A stretch of 64,000 nt of DNA, taken from assembly GCA_038025085.1 (NCBI GenBank), contig CM076152.1:33049501-33113500 (forward strand), read 5' to 3'. The notes below the pieces were generated by a model. The model did not search any database, was not told the DNA's origin, and was given only the letters and a program-made list of their open reading frames with translations. This DNA is from Tetragonia tetragonoides (taxonomy: Eukaryota; Streptophyta; Magnoliopsida; Caryophyllales; Aizoaceae). Positions 47,652-59,321 of this stretch are shown piece by piece (position 1 is the stretch's first letter; each line of letters begins with the position of its first letter). The translations under genes were made by a program, and so were the position numbers.

Positions 47652-48513
47652 ACAAATTTCAGAGATAGTTTTTTATTCTACTACTACTACTACTACAACT
47701 ACAACTACAACTACAACTAGAATTACATCCGACCAAATTAAACAACAACATTGAGATTTGAGACAGGAAGACAGCAATATCAGCAAAGAGTCCAGCCAAC
47801 ACAAGACACAACCCAACAACGTATGTATGTTTTTTTTATGTTCTCGGACTATTAATAGGAGAGAATGTCACAAATTCTATGTGCATGTACAGGGGTGAGG
47901 AAAGCAGGGTGTTTTTTCTTTTTTTATTTTCCCCTAAAAATTTATTTAATACAGATTCATGATGATTTTACCATAAAACGGTCTTATTTGGAATAAAAGG
48001 TAATCTTCGTCAATGGAGGATAAATACTTTAATGTGTTCGACAGATTTCCCATGAAACAAAAATTGGGTTAATGGTGGAGATTGGATGTGAATTGCTCCC
48101 CTCCTTCACCTACCTTCATCTTTTTCTCTTCTTTTTTTTTTTTCTTTTTCTTTTTTTTTTGAGGTTACCTTTATCTCTGGTTGGAAACTCACAAACAAAG
48201 AGAAGTTTTAATTTTACCCCATTCCCCGATTTTCTCGATTCTCCAACTCTCAAACACGCTCTTAGAGATGAGAGTATAAAGGGAAAAAGTTATGTCAAGT
48301 TTCCTCAAATTTATTGTTTTGTTTCTGCCATGTGTTTTCCTACATTGTTTGTGTTTTGACTTTTGAGATGGAAAACAGAGCTCATCAGTTCATGCCTACT
48401 CAACCATGGTTTAGGAAATTTGTGTCTCAATACTTATCTGACTATAATTTTTTATTCCAGATAATTAATGTTCCAAACACTTATTAATTCCTTGGTTTTT
48501 CTTCAACAGGTAC

Positions 48514-49605
48514 ATGGGAGAAACATTATTACAACCTTTGCTTAGCAGCAAAAACAAACCTATAATGGATGAAGAAGTACAAGTACAACCTTTGCTTACC
48601 AATTGTATAATGGAAGAAGAAATAGTGTCAAGTACCATGACAAAAGCAGAAGAAGCCTCAGATTCAATAAGCTCAAATTCTTCTCCACAAAAAGTAAGGG
48701 GAACAACCTTCTCTACTTATAAGTCCCCAAGGAAACATAAAAGTTCCTCTTCTTCGATATTTAAAGGTGTAGCTCCTCAAAAAAATGGTCATTGGGGTGC
48801 CCAAATATATTACAAACACCGTAGGATATGGTTAGGTACCTTCAAGACTGAAGTGGATGCTGCGACCGCCTATGATAGTGCTGCCATCAAACTCCGGCCA
48901 GCAGATGGCATTGATAAGTCCCAGAGAAACTTCCCAGTGACCCCCTTCACCGAGTACGAGCTTGCCTTCCAAGCACAATACTCAATTGAGCAAGTGTTGA
49001 ATATGATCAAGGATGGTTCTTACAAAACCAAGTTTACTGAATTCTTAGCTTGCAATGGTCATCAAAAAAGTGCACATACTAGTAGCCAATGCATAAAAGA
49101 GGGTTACTTTTGTGAAGAGTTGTTTAGGAAAGAGTTGACAATAAGTGATGTAGGGAAGCTTAATAGGCTTGTGATCCCTAAGAGATATGCGTTAAAGTTT
49201 TTTCCTATGAGGGATTATGAAGGAAGAGAAGGAGGAGCAGGACGAGGCGATACCGATGTTGAGTTGTATGATAGATCAATGAAGCTATGGAAATTCAGGT
49301 ATTGTTATTGGAAGAGTAGCCAAAGTTTTGTGTTTACAAAAGGGTGGAACAAGTTTGTCAAAAAGAAGGGTTTAGAGGCCATGGACACTGTGGTTTTCTA
49401 CATGTGTGTGTTTAGAGAAAATAATGGCAAAGATGTGAAGAGATTTTGCATGATTGATCATATTGGGGTATATAAGGAATCAAATGACAATGCATCCAAC
49501 AGTGGAGTTGATTGTGCAAACGACAGGGAAAAGATGATCCTCAATAATAGTGACAAGAAACAAAAAGGCTTTAGGCTCTTTGGCGTACAAATAACTCCCA
49601 GCTAA
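48514..49605 (+). CDS. RAV1: RAV/TEM-type AP2-B3 transcription factor
   Basis: Nuclear DNA-binding protein, 363 residues in one exon, as usual for the family (about 340-365). The AP2 domain is at residues 82-140 (SIFKGVAPQKNGHWGAQIYY, then HRRIWLGTFKTEVDAATAYD). The B3 domain is at about 202-313 (LFRKELTISDVGKLNRLVIP, then GWNKFVKKKGL). The C-terminal GFRLFGVQ (353-360) contains the R/KLFGV motif that RAV/TEMPRANILLO proteins use to recruit co-repression, so this is probably a repressor. In Arabidopsis such proteins bind CAACA and CACCTG elements and delay flowering or restrain growth. ATG 48514 is the first in frame after a likely 5' UTR intron. An oddity is the repeated QPLL motif near the N-terminus. 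A broken copy of its AP2 domain lies at 27731-27886. RAV1 versus TEM1 orthology cannot be settled here. Confidence 0.93.
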   Translation: MGETLLQPLLSSKNKPIMDEEVQVQPLLTNCIMEEEIVSSTMTKAEEASDSISSNSSPQKVRGTTFSTYKSPRKHKSSSSSIFKGVAPQKNGHWGAQIYYKHRRIWLGTFKTEVDAATAYDSAAIKLRPADGIDKSQRNFPVTPFTEYELAFQAQYSIEQVLNMIKDGSYKTKFTEFLACNGHQKSAHTSSQCIKEGYFCEELFRKELTISDVGKLNRLVIPKRYALKFFPMRDYEGREGGAGRGDTDVELYDRSMKLWKFRYCYWKSSQSFVFTKGWNKFVKKKGLEAMDTVVFYMCVFRENNGKDVKRFCMIDHIGVYKESNDNASNSGVDCANDREKMILNNSDKKQKGFRLFGVQITPS

Positions 49606-50588
49606 CTAATTAGAGTTATTTTTTCTTTAGAGACTAGCTAATTACTTAATTACAGCTGATTACAGCTGATGTAAATTAGCTAACTAGAGGTTTTTTTTGT
49701 TGTTCCCATGAATTTTGATACTAGATAGAGACTTGGGCACCTCTGCGTCCTTCGATTGTTGCTGTATTATTGGTACGTAATAGATATTCATCTCCTTATT
49801 TTGTAATTTACCACGAAATTATCCGCTTAAATAATGAGCAGATCTTCACGAATTCAATTCCCATCCCATCATTATAAGTTTTTATTTATATTGTCATTTT
49901 TCATTCTGTCATACATCTTTTAAACAGACATCGAGACTACCTACAAATTGAAATCCTAATAAATGAAATCCTAATAAATTTGGTACTCCCACAAACTCAA
50001 AGAAACAACCGAATACCTGTCGATGACAAAGTCGGAACACTGTCTATTCCCGTGCCGAAGATCCTTCTATTATCTCCTGCCAAGTCTTCACAAACGTCAG
50101 GCTTACTGGAGCTCTCAGTTCTCATGGCCTCACGGGCCACCCTGGGTTTTCGTTGCTCAAGACTTGCGCACTACTACGTTGATTGAACAACAAAAGACCT
50201 CTGTCTTTTTACTTCTTATTATCCCACTGGTGGCTTCTCTTTAGGAAGCTAAAATTCTCACCTTATGTCTCCAGCCAATTGTCACACCTTTAAGTCAGCT
50301 ATAAAAGCCCAAAGCCCATTACTTTGGAGTTTGGTCACAAAACCAATTCAACGCAGCAACACTTCACGTCGGTTTCGCAAATTTTTACGAACTCTTGAGT
50401 GTATGTACTCCCCATCAACTTTTTTAAGAGCCCACACACTTTTTATTATGAGTGTAGTAGGATAAACCCGAGAGTAGGTTTGGATTCTCCACCGAACCTC
50501 AGCAGGCTCGAACATTTTTTGGGTGTCGGAGTAGGGGAGGAGGAACCGACCTGCAACTGGGTTCGCGGCTGGGAGCTGAGCCATCAAT
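49606..50588. other. 3' intergenic space between convergent genes
   Basis: Holds the 3' UTRs of the RAV-type and PPR genes, plus an inverted copy (49805-49882) of 42545-42620. Short plus-strand frames here have no motif and are not called. Confidence 0.5.
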
Positions 50589-53156
50589 CTATACTGAACT
50601 ATAACCTGGTTCCTTCACCAGACTCCCATCATTAAGAGCTCGTCTTGCCATCATGGCTTCATCCCATCTCATGGTTGAAGCATAAAAATTTGACAACAGT
50701 ACAGGATAACCACTATTTTGTGGTGACAACTCTAGTAGTTTCCTTGCAGAAAGTTCACCAAGCTTTATGTTCTTGTACGTCATACAGGCATCTAAAAAGG
50801 CACCCCATACTGCACCACAACCAGAAACAACACTGGAAGGATTATGATAGAGACTTCTTTCAAGCAGTTGAAATGCTTCTTCTAATCTCCCAGCACGTCC
50901 AAGCATGTCAATAATGCTAGTCCAATGCTCCAAATCTGGATGAATGTCATACATGTTTACCATCAGGTCGAAATATCTACAACCTTCGTCAATCATCCCA
51001 GAATGAGAACAAGCACTAAGCAAAGAAGTGAATGTAATGGAATCAGGTTCATATCCATCTTCATTCATCTGCTTCAGAAATTCGCAAGCCTTTTCTGCCT
51101 GACCATTCATTCCACATGCAGCAATCATTACATTCCAGGAGCATTGGTCTCTCACTTGACCCATATGCACAAATAAAGAGCTTGCACTCTCAATGCTACC
51201 TTTCTTTGCATATGCATCTATCAGAGAATTTATTATTACTACCTCAGAATCAAAGCCAAATTTTAGGACAAAGGCATGAGCTACATGAGCACCATGACCA
51301 CTCGACACAGCTGTAGATGCCTGAATGAGACACATCAATGTTACTGAATCAGGTTTATAATGACTTTCCAACTGCATTTGGGAGAACAATCTCATGGCGC
51401 TTGAGTAAGACACAATCTTGGCGTATCCAGAAAGCATAGTGTTCCATGTCACAAGATTTTTCACATTCATCAATCTAAAAAGTTGCTCTGAATTTTCCAA
51501 AGATCTGCATCTTATGTACATGTCCAGTATAGCATTTTCCACATTAAGATCGGAAGAAAAGCCTTTAGTAAGAATATAGCCATGAAGCACACTTCCTAGG
51601 TTTAATGAGCCCAGTTGACAACAGATTTGCAGTAGCACGACAATAGTGACTGCATCAGGTAACACCTGGCTTTCAAGCATTTCGTTGAAAAGTAGCATGC
51701 CCTGGACAGCATTAGTATTCAAATAATAGGCTGTAAGCATCGCATTCCATATAGGGGATTCAGCCTCTTTGATGCTACTGAACAGGTGTTGAGCGGCTGC
51801 TACATCAAAGCATTTTCCATATGCATCCACCATAGCTGTTCCTAGGACTACATCTGCTCCCAAATCAAAGCCTTTCTTCAGAATTAATGCATGGATTGCT
51901 CTAATTCCATAAATTATTCCTAGACCTGAATATGAAGGTATAATATTTGCAAGAGTTATGGAATCAGGCTTCAAATTCGAAAGCATAAACATTTTTTTGA
52001 AAAGAGATACTGCCTTGTAATAATTCGCAGTTTTGGAATAGCCAGAGATGAGTGAATTCCAGCAAACTAAACTCTTCTCAAACACGCCCTCTTCAAATAA
52101 CATCTCAGCACACTCAATACTTCCACACTTGGCATACATGTCAAGGATGGCAGTCCCCAAACGAAAATCAGACAATAACCCTGCTCGAATACAATGTCCA
52201 TGAATACTCTTCCCTTGATCATAGTTCCCAGCCTGACCACAAGCACAAACTAAACCCAAAAGGGTCACATTATTAGGAAAGACAGTTCCAATGTCCTGCA
52301 TGCCCAGGTAAATATTTAAAGCATCAGCCCAATTCCCAGTTTGTGCATACCCCGTGATCAAGGTGTTCCAAGAAACCAAGTCTCTCTCTTTCATAGCATC
52401 AAAAGTACTGCGCGCTAACTCCAGCTTTCCCATCTTTATATACATCGAGATCAATGAATTGTTAATAAGAACATTCCCATCTAACCCATTTTCAGCAACA
52501 AAACTGTGAAGACACCTCCCGTCATCCAATCTCCTTAGCTCACCACAAGCAATAATAGCACGGCGAACTGATTCCAAACTTGGGAACAAACCCAATCCCA
52601 CAATTTCCTCAAAAAGTACTAATACATCCTCAAAATAGTGACCAGCACCAAACCCACAAACTACAAAATCATAAAAGTCTTTTTCTTTGCTGGGTATTTC
52701 ATCAAACAGCTGGTGTGCATGAACATTTTTCCCAAATCTAATATACATATCAATCAAACTAGAATAGACCCAATAAACAAAACCGCATTTCAAAAGGTAC
52801 CCATGAAAGCATTTCCCGTAATCTAAATTGGAAAACGAAGCACACGATTTGAGAAGTGAACGGAAAACAGAAGGGTCCGTGTTAAACGATGAGGTAAAAG
52901 AATTGACATTATTTTTGAACACAAAAATGGATTGTGGGAATTTGCGGGATTTAACGAGGGAATTAATAAGTGATGATTCGTGTGTATTATTAATTGCTTC
53001 GCCGGAACTTTGAGATGATGAGAGATTGCAAGTGGCGGAGGAGAGAGAAAACAGGGCATGAAAGAAAGGACTATTGAAGCACAGTAAAGAAGTGATTTGG
53101 TGAGATGAGGAGAGAGAAAATAGTGTCTTTGGTTGTTTGTTGCATAGAAACAGCAT
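50589..53156 (-). CDS. PLS-class pentatricopeptide repeat protein, E subgroup
   Basis: Intronless, 855 codons. PPR proteins bind organelle RNA one base per repeat; PLS/E members usually guide C-to-U editing or other RNA processing in mitochondria or chloroplasts. After a Ser/Phe-rich N-terminus of about 60 residues that could be a transit peptide, the rest is a chain of about twenty 31-36-residue repeats (for example NSLISMYIKMGKLELARSTF, DLVSWNTLITGYAQTG, GTAILDMYAKCGSIECAEML). The C-terminus has an E-type motif (VWGAFLDACMTYKNIKLGEL, LLSNFYAST..WDEA) and stops at KEPGYSSV, so the DYW deaminase is absent; such proteins act with a DYW partner. ATG 53156 is the first in frame. It converges on the RAV-type gene. 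The target RNA cannot be inferred. Confidence 0.93.
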   Translation of the reverse strand: MLFLCNKQPKTLFSLSSSHQITSLLCFNSPFFHALFSLSSATCNLSSSQSSGEAINNTHESSLINSLVKSRKFPQSIFVFKNNVNSFTSSFNTDPSVFRSLLKSCASFSNLDYGKCFHGYLLKCGFVYWVYSSLIDMYIRFGKNVHAHQLFDEIPSKEKDFYDFVVCGFGAGHYFEDVLVLFEEIVGLGLFPSLESVRRAIIACGELRRLDDGRCLHSFVAENGLDGNVLINNSLISMYIKMGKLELARSTFDAMKERDLVSWNTLITGYAQTGNWADALNIYLGMQDIGTVFPNNVTLLGLVCACGQAGNYDQGKSIHGHCIRAGLLSDFRLGTAILDMYAKCGSIECAEMLFEEGVFEKSLVCWNSLISGYSKTANYYKAVSLFKKMFMLSNLKPDSITLANIIPSYSGLGIIYGIRAIHALILKKGFDLGADVVLGTAMVDAYGKCFDVAAAQHLFSSIKEAESPIWNAMLTAYYLNTNAVQGMLLFNEMLESQVLPDAVTIVVLLQICCQLGSLNLGSVLHGYILTKGFSSDLNVENAILDMYIRCRSLENSEQLFRLMNVKNLVTWNTMLSGYAKIVSYSSAMRLFSQMQLESHYKPDSVTLMCLIQASTAVSSGHGAHVAHAFVLKFGFDSEVVIINSLIDAYAKKGSIESASSLFVHMGQVRDQCSWNVMIAACGMNGQAEKACEFLKQMNEDGYEPDSITFTSLLSACSHSGMIDEGCRYFDLMVNMYDIHPDLEHWTSIIDMLGRAGRLEEAFQLLERSLYHNPSSVVSGCGAVWGAFLDACMTYKNIKLGELSARKLLELSPQNSGYPVLLSNFYASTMRWDEAMMARRALNDGSLVKEPGYSSV

Positions 53157-53631
53157 TGGCGGGAAAGTAAGAATAGCATATCAGGGGTCTCAGGATGTGG
53201 AAGTAGAATGGATGTTCATGATATAACATATAGTAAGTGCTAACGAAATCTTTTTGAGTCTTTTGAGTTTTGACTACTGGGGTTCATCAATATTTTCAAA
53301 TGCAACGGACAAATGTAAATGGGTAAGAACGTAACATTACCTCCTCTAAACTAGTTCGAATCCTCTTCTTCATTTGCAAAGTAAATAAAAACTTGAGAAG
53401 TCTTTTTCACCCAATTTTGTATTAAATTAAATAAATTCAAAAAAGATAAAATGAGAAAATAATATCTAACCATTCATTAAGAAAATAGAGAGAATCCCAA
53501 TTCACTCCAAACAACTCAATTTTTCTTGGGTGGTGGTGGACTGGTGGTGGTGGAATGCAACAGGTTTTGTCGTTGTTGTTTTTAATTTTGTTGGAAGACT
53601 ATTGTGTAATTCAAAGGATCTTAAAGTTGCT
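53157..53631. other. upstream of the PPR gene, no other gene
   Basis: Short 5' region. No clear TATA. A ggtggtggtgga-rich stretch occurs at 53531-53555. Confidence 0.4.
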
Positions 53632-53634
53632 TAA

Positions 53635-54064
53635 CAGTGTGTTTGGGAACTTGATGTTAATGAGCAAAAGGAAGCAAAACTATAGAAAATTATAGAAATC
53701 TTAAAATTTCCTTTGTTTGGTTACTAGAAAGGAAAATAGTGGAAAACTAAAAGTATGGAAATCTGTGGAAATCTACTAGTTATAATTTGCCAATTAGATT
53801 TCCATAGTTTTCCCCTCAAAATCGATGGAAAGTCTATGGAAATCTGAGGAAATTTAAAAAGAAAGCCTTTCTTTTACATACATTTTCTACAATAAAAAAC
53901 CAAACAAATGAAAACTGTGTAAATCTCCTACATTTCTACCATCTTTATAATGATGAACCAAACAAGTGAAAATGATATGATTTTCACAGTTTTTCTTTTA
54001 CGTAGATTTCCATAGATTTACTTTTCTTTAGTTTTCCTCACTTACAAAGTACCCAAACATAGTG
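53635..54064. mobile_element. Tourist/Harbinger-like MITE with TAA TSD
   Basis: The ends CAGTGTGTTTGGGAACTT and, inverted, CACTATGTTTGGGTACTT are flanked by TAA at 53632-53634 and 54065-54067. The 430-bp interior is made of short near-palindromic blocks (atggaaatctgtggaaatc and the reverse). No transposase. Confidence 0.85.
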
Positions 54065-54074
54065 TAAGTTTCTT

Positions 54075-54610
54075 AACATTTTTTGATAAGTAATTAAAAC
54101 TTTTTATTAATTGATAAAAGAAGTTTAATTAATACAACGAGATAATACAAAGTACATCTATAGCACTTTACCTTATGATAACATCCTTCATTTGAGTACT
54201 TCCAACTTCTAGGAAGGATTTGACACTCACATGCAAAGAGAAAGCCACCAAACAAGACTCCTAGCTATCTTAGCAACAACTAGTTACTACTGTAGTAACA
54301 AACTGGTGGTGTCACAACCATGTTAAAAACTCGAGATCTCTATTAAGGCCCTGTTTTGCTAGTCAGTTTGCTAGGCCATTTGCACTGCGAGGTGTATGAA
54401 CAATCTTAAATCTGGGCCACCACTTGAGGACCCTTCTAACAAAGTTCAGCTCAAACTTTACCTCCCAAGGCCCAGTCTCACTCAAATTGCACCACTTCAC
54501 TGCATTACTTAAGTCTAATTCAATGATTATGTCCACAAAAGCTAGCCATTCTTTTGACAGCAACTCCTCTACAGCACGAGCAATAACCAAGACCTTTGTT
54601 GTATTAATAT
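54075..54610 (-). pseudogene. 5'-truncated LINE with RNase H-like domain end
   Basis: The minus-strand frame 54590-54363 reads VIARAVEELLSKEWLAFVDI, then IIELDLSNAVKWCN, then FKIVHTPRSANGLAN. This is the C-terminal part of the RNase H-like domain (RVT_3) found at the end of plant LINE polyproteins and in related host genes. It is followed on that strand by a 3' UTR ending near ttttatcaattaataaaaag. Start and catalytic N-terminal half are missing. Confidence 0.75.
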
Positions 54611-54777
54611 TCTGTAAGGTAGATTAATAGTTTAATACCCAAAAAGCGGTGTTCTATTGAAAAATACGTGTGTGAATTAGACTATTAGTTCAGATTTCAA
54701 ATAGCCTTAAATATTTGTATATCTTAGATGTTAAAATATGCGGAATTGTGTCATGGAAAACAGTAAAATACTTTTTT

Positions 54778-54930
54778 TTTTTCCAAAAAAACTCGTATAA
54801 GGTGGCCTCATGCATGAGACGTGATACTTGTAAATAAAAAAAGTGATATCATACATGAAAAATAATACCTCCAGATAAAATTGATACTTCATGCGTAATG
54901 AGGCCGCCTCATGATAAGAGAGTTTTTGTT
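54778..54930. mobile_element. small MITE, ~150 bp
   Basis: The left aaaactcgtataaggtggcc and, inverted, the right aaaactctcttatcatgaggc form imperfect TIRs. Related termini occur at 56228-56360, so it is a small family. Confidence 0.55.
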
Positions 54931-56227
54931 TGCAGGGAAATTAGATAGCACCTCCTAAATATAAACATGCATGATAAAATGCGTATATAGTCAGTTTCTC
55001 TTTTTCTTTTTTTGACATTTTTTTCATTCCCTTTCTATCTCTTTTTTAATGAGTGAGACCATAATTCATACTTAGATCATGTTATTTTCAAAAGAATGGT
55101 ACTAATAGATGGTGAGTAACGAAATTCAAAACATCATGGAACAGAAAAGAACTTGCAGCGCAAAGCGGATTCTAGCACAAAACGAAATGAATTACAGAAT
55201 GATGCAGAATGTTAAACAAAATAAATGTAGTGTGGAATGGAACGAAATGAAAATGATTGTAGTGCGAGTTGAAACAACTCAAAATGAATAAAACAAAACA
55301 TAGTACAATATGAAGACGACGGAAAGTACTTAGTAATTGATAGTCTCAACATGCATACACACACATATGTTGGTGCAAAACACTAAAATACTCTTCTATC
55401 AACTTGGCTATAAGAGTACTATATAACATTGATGTAGCTAACATCTTTCCGAGTAAACACCTCCTTAATTAGAAACCGCGGTGGTACACAACCAATAGTC
55501 TTAGGTTCTATTCTTTTATTCAATCACAATTAAATGTTAGAACAATCAAAATAGTGATTGTTTGAAAGCAAGTGAAGAATCTTTTATCACAAGATCGTTA
55601 AATGGATGAAGTATTCCTAGTTTTGGGCTACGTACTAATTACTTCTACTATATACACAAAAAAATTCCCTCCCACTTCACCAAACACATATCATATCATA
55701 TATAACACATGTAAACAATTGACAATATTAACTTCACCAATAAACACATATCACTCAAAACAAGACATGTTAGAATTATTTATAGGGCACCTAACAACTT
55801 GTTCTTATTTGTGAGTCACAATAGAGCATGATAAATTCCAAACCATATAAGAACAAGTGCTATATGGTGAAAACAAGAGAGCTAGAAAAGACTATCTTAA
55901 ATCTGAAAATTTGCTAGCCATTTGATTATTAGAAATTTAGAAGTGAATAAAGTGATGGAATGAGAGGAGCTTAATTAGCTCAACAGCTGTGTACGCGGCA
56001 GCATTAGAATGGGTACATGTAAACACAGCTCATATTTAATGAAGTTGGGTCCAATAGTTACTAGGACCTCTCTTACGTATTAAGTCATGGATCCTACTTG
56101 TACTTGCATTGCATGAATCATGCCACTTACCCACTTTAATGAAATTAAAAATTATTTGTTTTTCCGGGGAAGATGGTAATATGGAAAACAACGATTAGTT
56201 GAAAGCAGTTCAAAATTGTTAGTTCTA
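54931..56227. other. intergenic, nothing recognised
   Basis: AT-rich sequence without supported gene. A lysine/asparagine/glutamine-rich frame at 55109-55291 looks like low-complexity noise (repeated aaaacgaaatga words). Confidence 0.45.
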
Positions 56228-56360
56228 TATCAAAAGGTCTCCTATTATGAGGGCGTCTCAAGGTGAGCCCCCCTCTATTTTCAAGCATGACATAAGCATG
56301 ACGTCATGCTTGTTAGAGGGAGCCTCACCTTAAAGCTGCCTCATACGAGTTTTTGAGATT
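56228..56360. mobile_element. small MITE, second copy
   Basis: The right end, inverted (aaaactcgtatgaggcagctt), resembles the termini at 54778-54930. Inside, the palindrome gcatgacgtcatgc (56299-56312) and facing aggtgagc/gcctcacct blocks make a hairpin. Confidence 0.5.
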
Positions 56361-56688
56361 CTCTATATAGCGCTCAGAATTGTTAATTCTATATGTAGTG
56401 CTACATACGTAATTTTTTCATTCAAATGTTTTCTGGTATTCAGATTTTGTTGAAATCTATTTTATTTGTAGGTGTCGTATAACTTGTATATCCGGTGAGA
56501 CAAGGATCACTTTTTGGTGAAAACAAGAGTTTCTATATATTCATGTTAAGTGATCCTTGTATTTTTAAATGGTCAATCTAAATATATATGGGTTGGTCTC
56601 ACACAAAACTTACTGAATATAGTTCGCTATAATGATCGCGAGAATATAGCGAAGTTGAGCAACACATTTTCTTTTCTATAGAAATTTA

Positions 56689-56967
56689 GGGGGTGTTTGG
56701 CCAGTCTACTTTAAATTTCAACTTCTTCATTCTCCTCATTTTCCTTACAGTCTCCCCCTCTACCATCAAATTCAGCTTCTTAGAAGCTGAAAATGCCTCT
56801 CATGGTGGCCAAAATTAGAAGCTCCAAATTAAAACTTTTACTTCTAACCTCTTTAGGTGCTATTTTCAACTTATAAGAAGCTAAATTTGATGGTGGGATA
56901 GAGGAGAAATGTGAGGAAAATAAGAAGGAGAAGTTAAAATTTGAAAAAGTTTGGCCAAACACCCCCT
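56689..56967. mobile_element. foldback MITE with TA flanks
   Basis: The end GGGGGTGTTTGGCCA is repeated exactly in inverse at the other end. Most of the two arms can pair (ttcaacttcttcattctcct with ggagaagttaaaatttg; agcttcttagaagctg in the middle). TA flanks both sides. No coding. Confidence 0.8.
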
Positions 56968-57535
56968 AAAGCTCATTCTTTTATTTTAGGAGTATATTTC
57001 TATATGTGATTATATTTCATTCTTTTTGCTAAACTTAAACCAAGTACTACACGTACCAAATTCTACCAACTTTGTACTACTATACACTATGAATATTTCA
57101 TGCACATTATGGTCAAAGAAGTCACAAGAACGTATATTAGCTCAAGTAGATCACTGAATTTATAAAATGAGAGACCTCGAGCACCGCTCCAATGGCAACG
57201 GTAACTAAGATGTGGGTCCCCCTTCTACCGCGTCAAATGGACCCACGAGTTCTAGAGGATAGACCAAGCAAGTAAAAGTAACATGAACTTTTTTGTTTTA
57301 ATTTGTTTGTCTTGTGATCTTTTATTCTTCATCGAAAGTTCTTTCCTGGTAAACCAAATTACAAGAAGGTTTGAGAGAGCTAACGTGTCCAACTTTGTTA
57401 TGCTTTGTCTATTAATTTGCAAATCAATACTCAACATCTTCTTTAATCATTGTCTAATTGTCCAATCACAAGAAGATTAGCATGGATTTTATGAACAATC
57501 TTCTAAAATAAGAACATATTTTTTATTTTATTATT
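56968..57535. other. intergenic, nothing recognised
   Basis: AT-rich spacer. Short frames on both strands at 57252-57480 have no motif. Confidence 0.4.
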
Positions 57536-57695
57536 CATTCCTTTTTGGTCATGGCTAAAGGGCACCTCCTAACGCACAACCTTGCGTATTTCACGAATTA
57601 ATTTATGTAGGTACTTCTCAGAAGATTTGAACCCATGACCTGGTGTACAAATTACAACTTATTTATCAGTGGGCCAACACCTCTTGAATTTAAAA
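57536..57695 (-). mobile_element. candidate second SINE family
   Basis: On the minus strand an A-box-like tggcccactgataaataag is followed about 40 bp later by a B-box-like gggttcaaatcttctg, then a ~100-bp body. This is the layout of tRNA-derived plant SINEs. The A-run at 57690-57705 lies at the head side and may be unrelated. No target duplication was confirmed. Confidence 0.5.
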
Positions 57696-57699
57696 AAAA

Positions 57700-58660
57700 A
57701 AAAAAAGGAACCTGAGAAGTGAAAAGTGAACAAATTCTTTCCCAACACAAATAATGTACATGCATCTGTATATATAGTTAAATTAGGTCTTTTACGTTAA
57801 GATTTAGTGAAGAGTGGTGTTTTTGCTAAACTCCTAAGTCCTAACTACAAAGTTTACTTTAGAAGAGCACTTTTTATACCTTAAACAAGAAGTACTTCTT
57901 ATACTCACAAGGAAGGGAAAAAGTACCTTGCAACTATAATTGCCAATGAACCAAAGATGAAAATGCCCACAAATGGATGGAAATAACTCAGAATATGATA
58001 AAACATAGGAGTATTTGTTTGTTTGTTTATATTTTTCCCTTATTACCATAAACTAATTTTGTTATTGCTTCTCTATTTGTTCTTCCATTCATTTACCCTA
58101 CTCAACGTTTGCTAGAATATTTACTAACTTCACTCACAATATAATTGTATGACAGAGTTCGAAGCATCTCCAATGCTATAATGTTCTAAGTGGAGTTTTA
58201 CTTGTGCCACATTATTGGTACAAAAATCCTCTTTTGTAAACTCCTCCCTTCCAATAGTATAAACCTCCAATAACCTCTAATTGAGGAACCCAATATAAAA
58301 AGAGATCATGCAACAAATCTGATTTGTCTATACAAAGCGGTTTGAAAAAAAAGGTTTATAGATTTGTCACTATGCGAAAAAAAGTTTTTCACCTCACAAA
58401 CCTTTCCAAAAACCTTGCACTGAAGATGCGCTCATTACATAAACTTTTAAGGCTAATTTCATCGTGTTCTTTCACATTTTCGATTTAGAAATAATTTCAG
58501 TTCAGTTTAGTGTCCGCTTTTATTTTCATTTCTTAATTTTTTTTTTGAGGTTCACGGTTCACCCGAATTCTGGAAACCGTATTCGTACATTTTTAGTGCA
58601 AAAACCGTATTCGAACTTTCTTATTCCTGGGCCAAAGACCCACCAACTGAACAGTTAGCG
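57700..58660. other. upstream of the SERINC gene, no gene
   Basis: AT-rich. No supported reading frame and no named repeat. Confidence 0.45.
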
Positions 58661-58671
58661 TTCTTCCTCCT

Positions 58672-58679
58672 TATAAAAG
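58672..58679 (+). promoter_or_regulatory. TATA box of the SERINC gene
   Basis: TATAAAAG about 30 bp before a GA-rich leader (58689 onward). The leader exon probably ends at 58756 (AAAAG|GTATGT), and the 5' UTR intron ends with acceptor AAAATTGCAG at 59320, one base before the first in-exon ATG. Confidence 0.7.
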
Positions 58680-59321
58680 CTTGCTTGGAAGAGAGAGAAA
58701 AATAGAGAGACAGAGAGCGTCAGTGAAGTGCTTGATCATATTTCCCATCCCAAAAGGTATGTTTTCCCATTTCATGATCTTAGCTACTTTTTTACTAACT
58801 TACATTTGCTCTTAAGCCATGACAATGTTCTCAAAATTTCGAAATTATACATCCTTAAATGTTTTAAATTTTGCTGTTACCAGTCCTTCATTTTGTCTGC
58901 ATTTTTCGTGTTATGGGCATTGTGAATTTTGGTTGCTAGCTGCTTGAACATCTAAGCCATTTTGTTCATTCATATAATTGTTTGAAAGTTCAACAATTTT
59001 CATCTGTTCATTAGCTAAGTAGTTAATCAACTCTCTATTTTTCAAGGGTTTGTTTAATAATTAATACCCTTTTTGGGTTGAATGAAAAAAAAAAAGGAAT
59101 TTGATTTTGAGTATCCCAGTGAAAGTTACTCACTTTTAGTACAAGGGTATATGTCATTTCACATTTTGACTCAAAATTGTGAACAAGAAATTGGGTTTTC
59201 TCTGGAAATAGCAAATTGTTCAAGGGAAATTCAGGCATTACTTAATTTGGATTATTGTTGGTTTGTGTTGAGAATTTCAAATGTAAGAATTGGTTGTGTG
59301 CATTTGGTTGAAAATTGCAGA

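Noticed and set aside
52638..53013. plus-strand frames opposite the PPR gene
   Set aside because: Antisense shadows of the PPR coding region.
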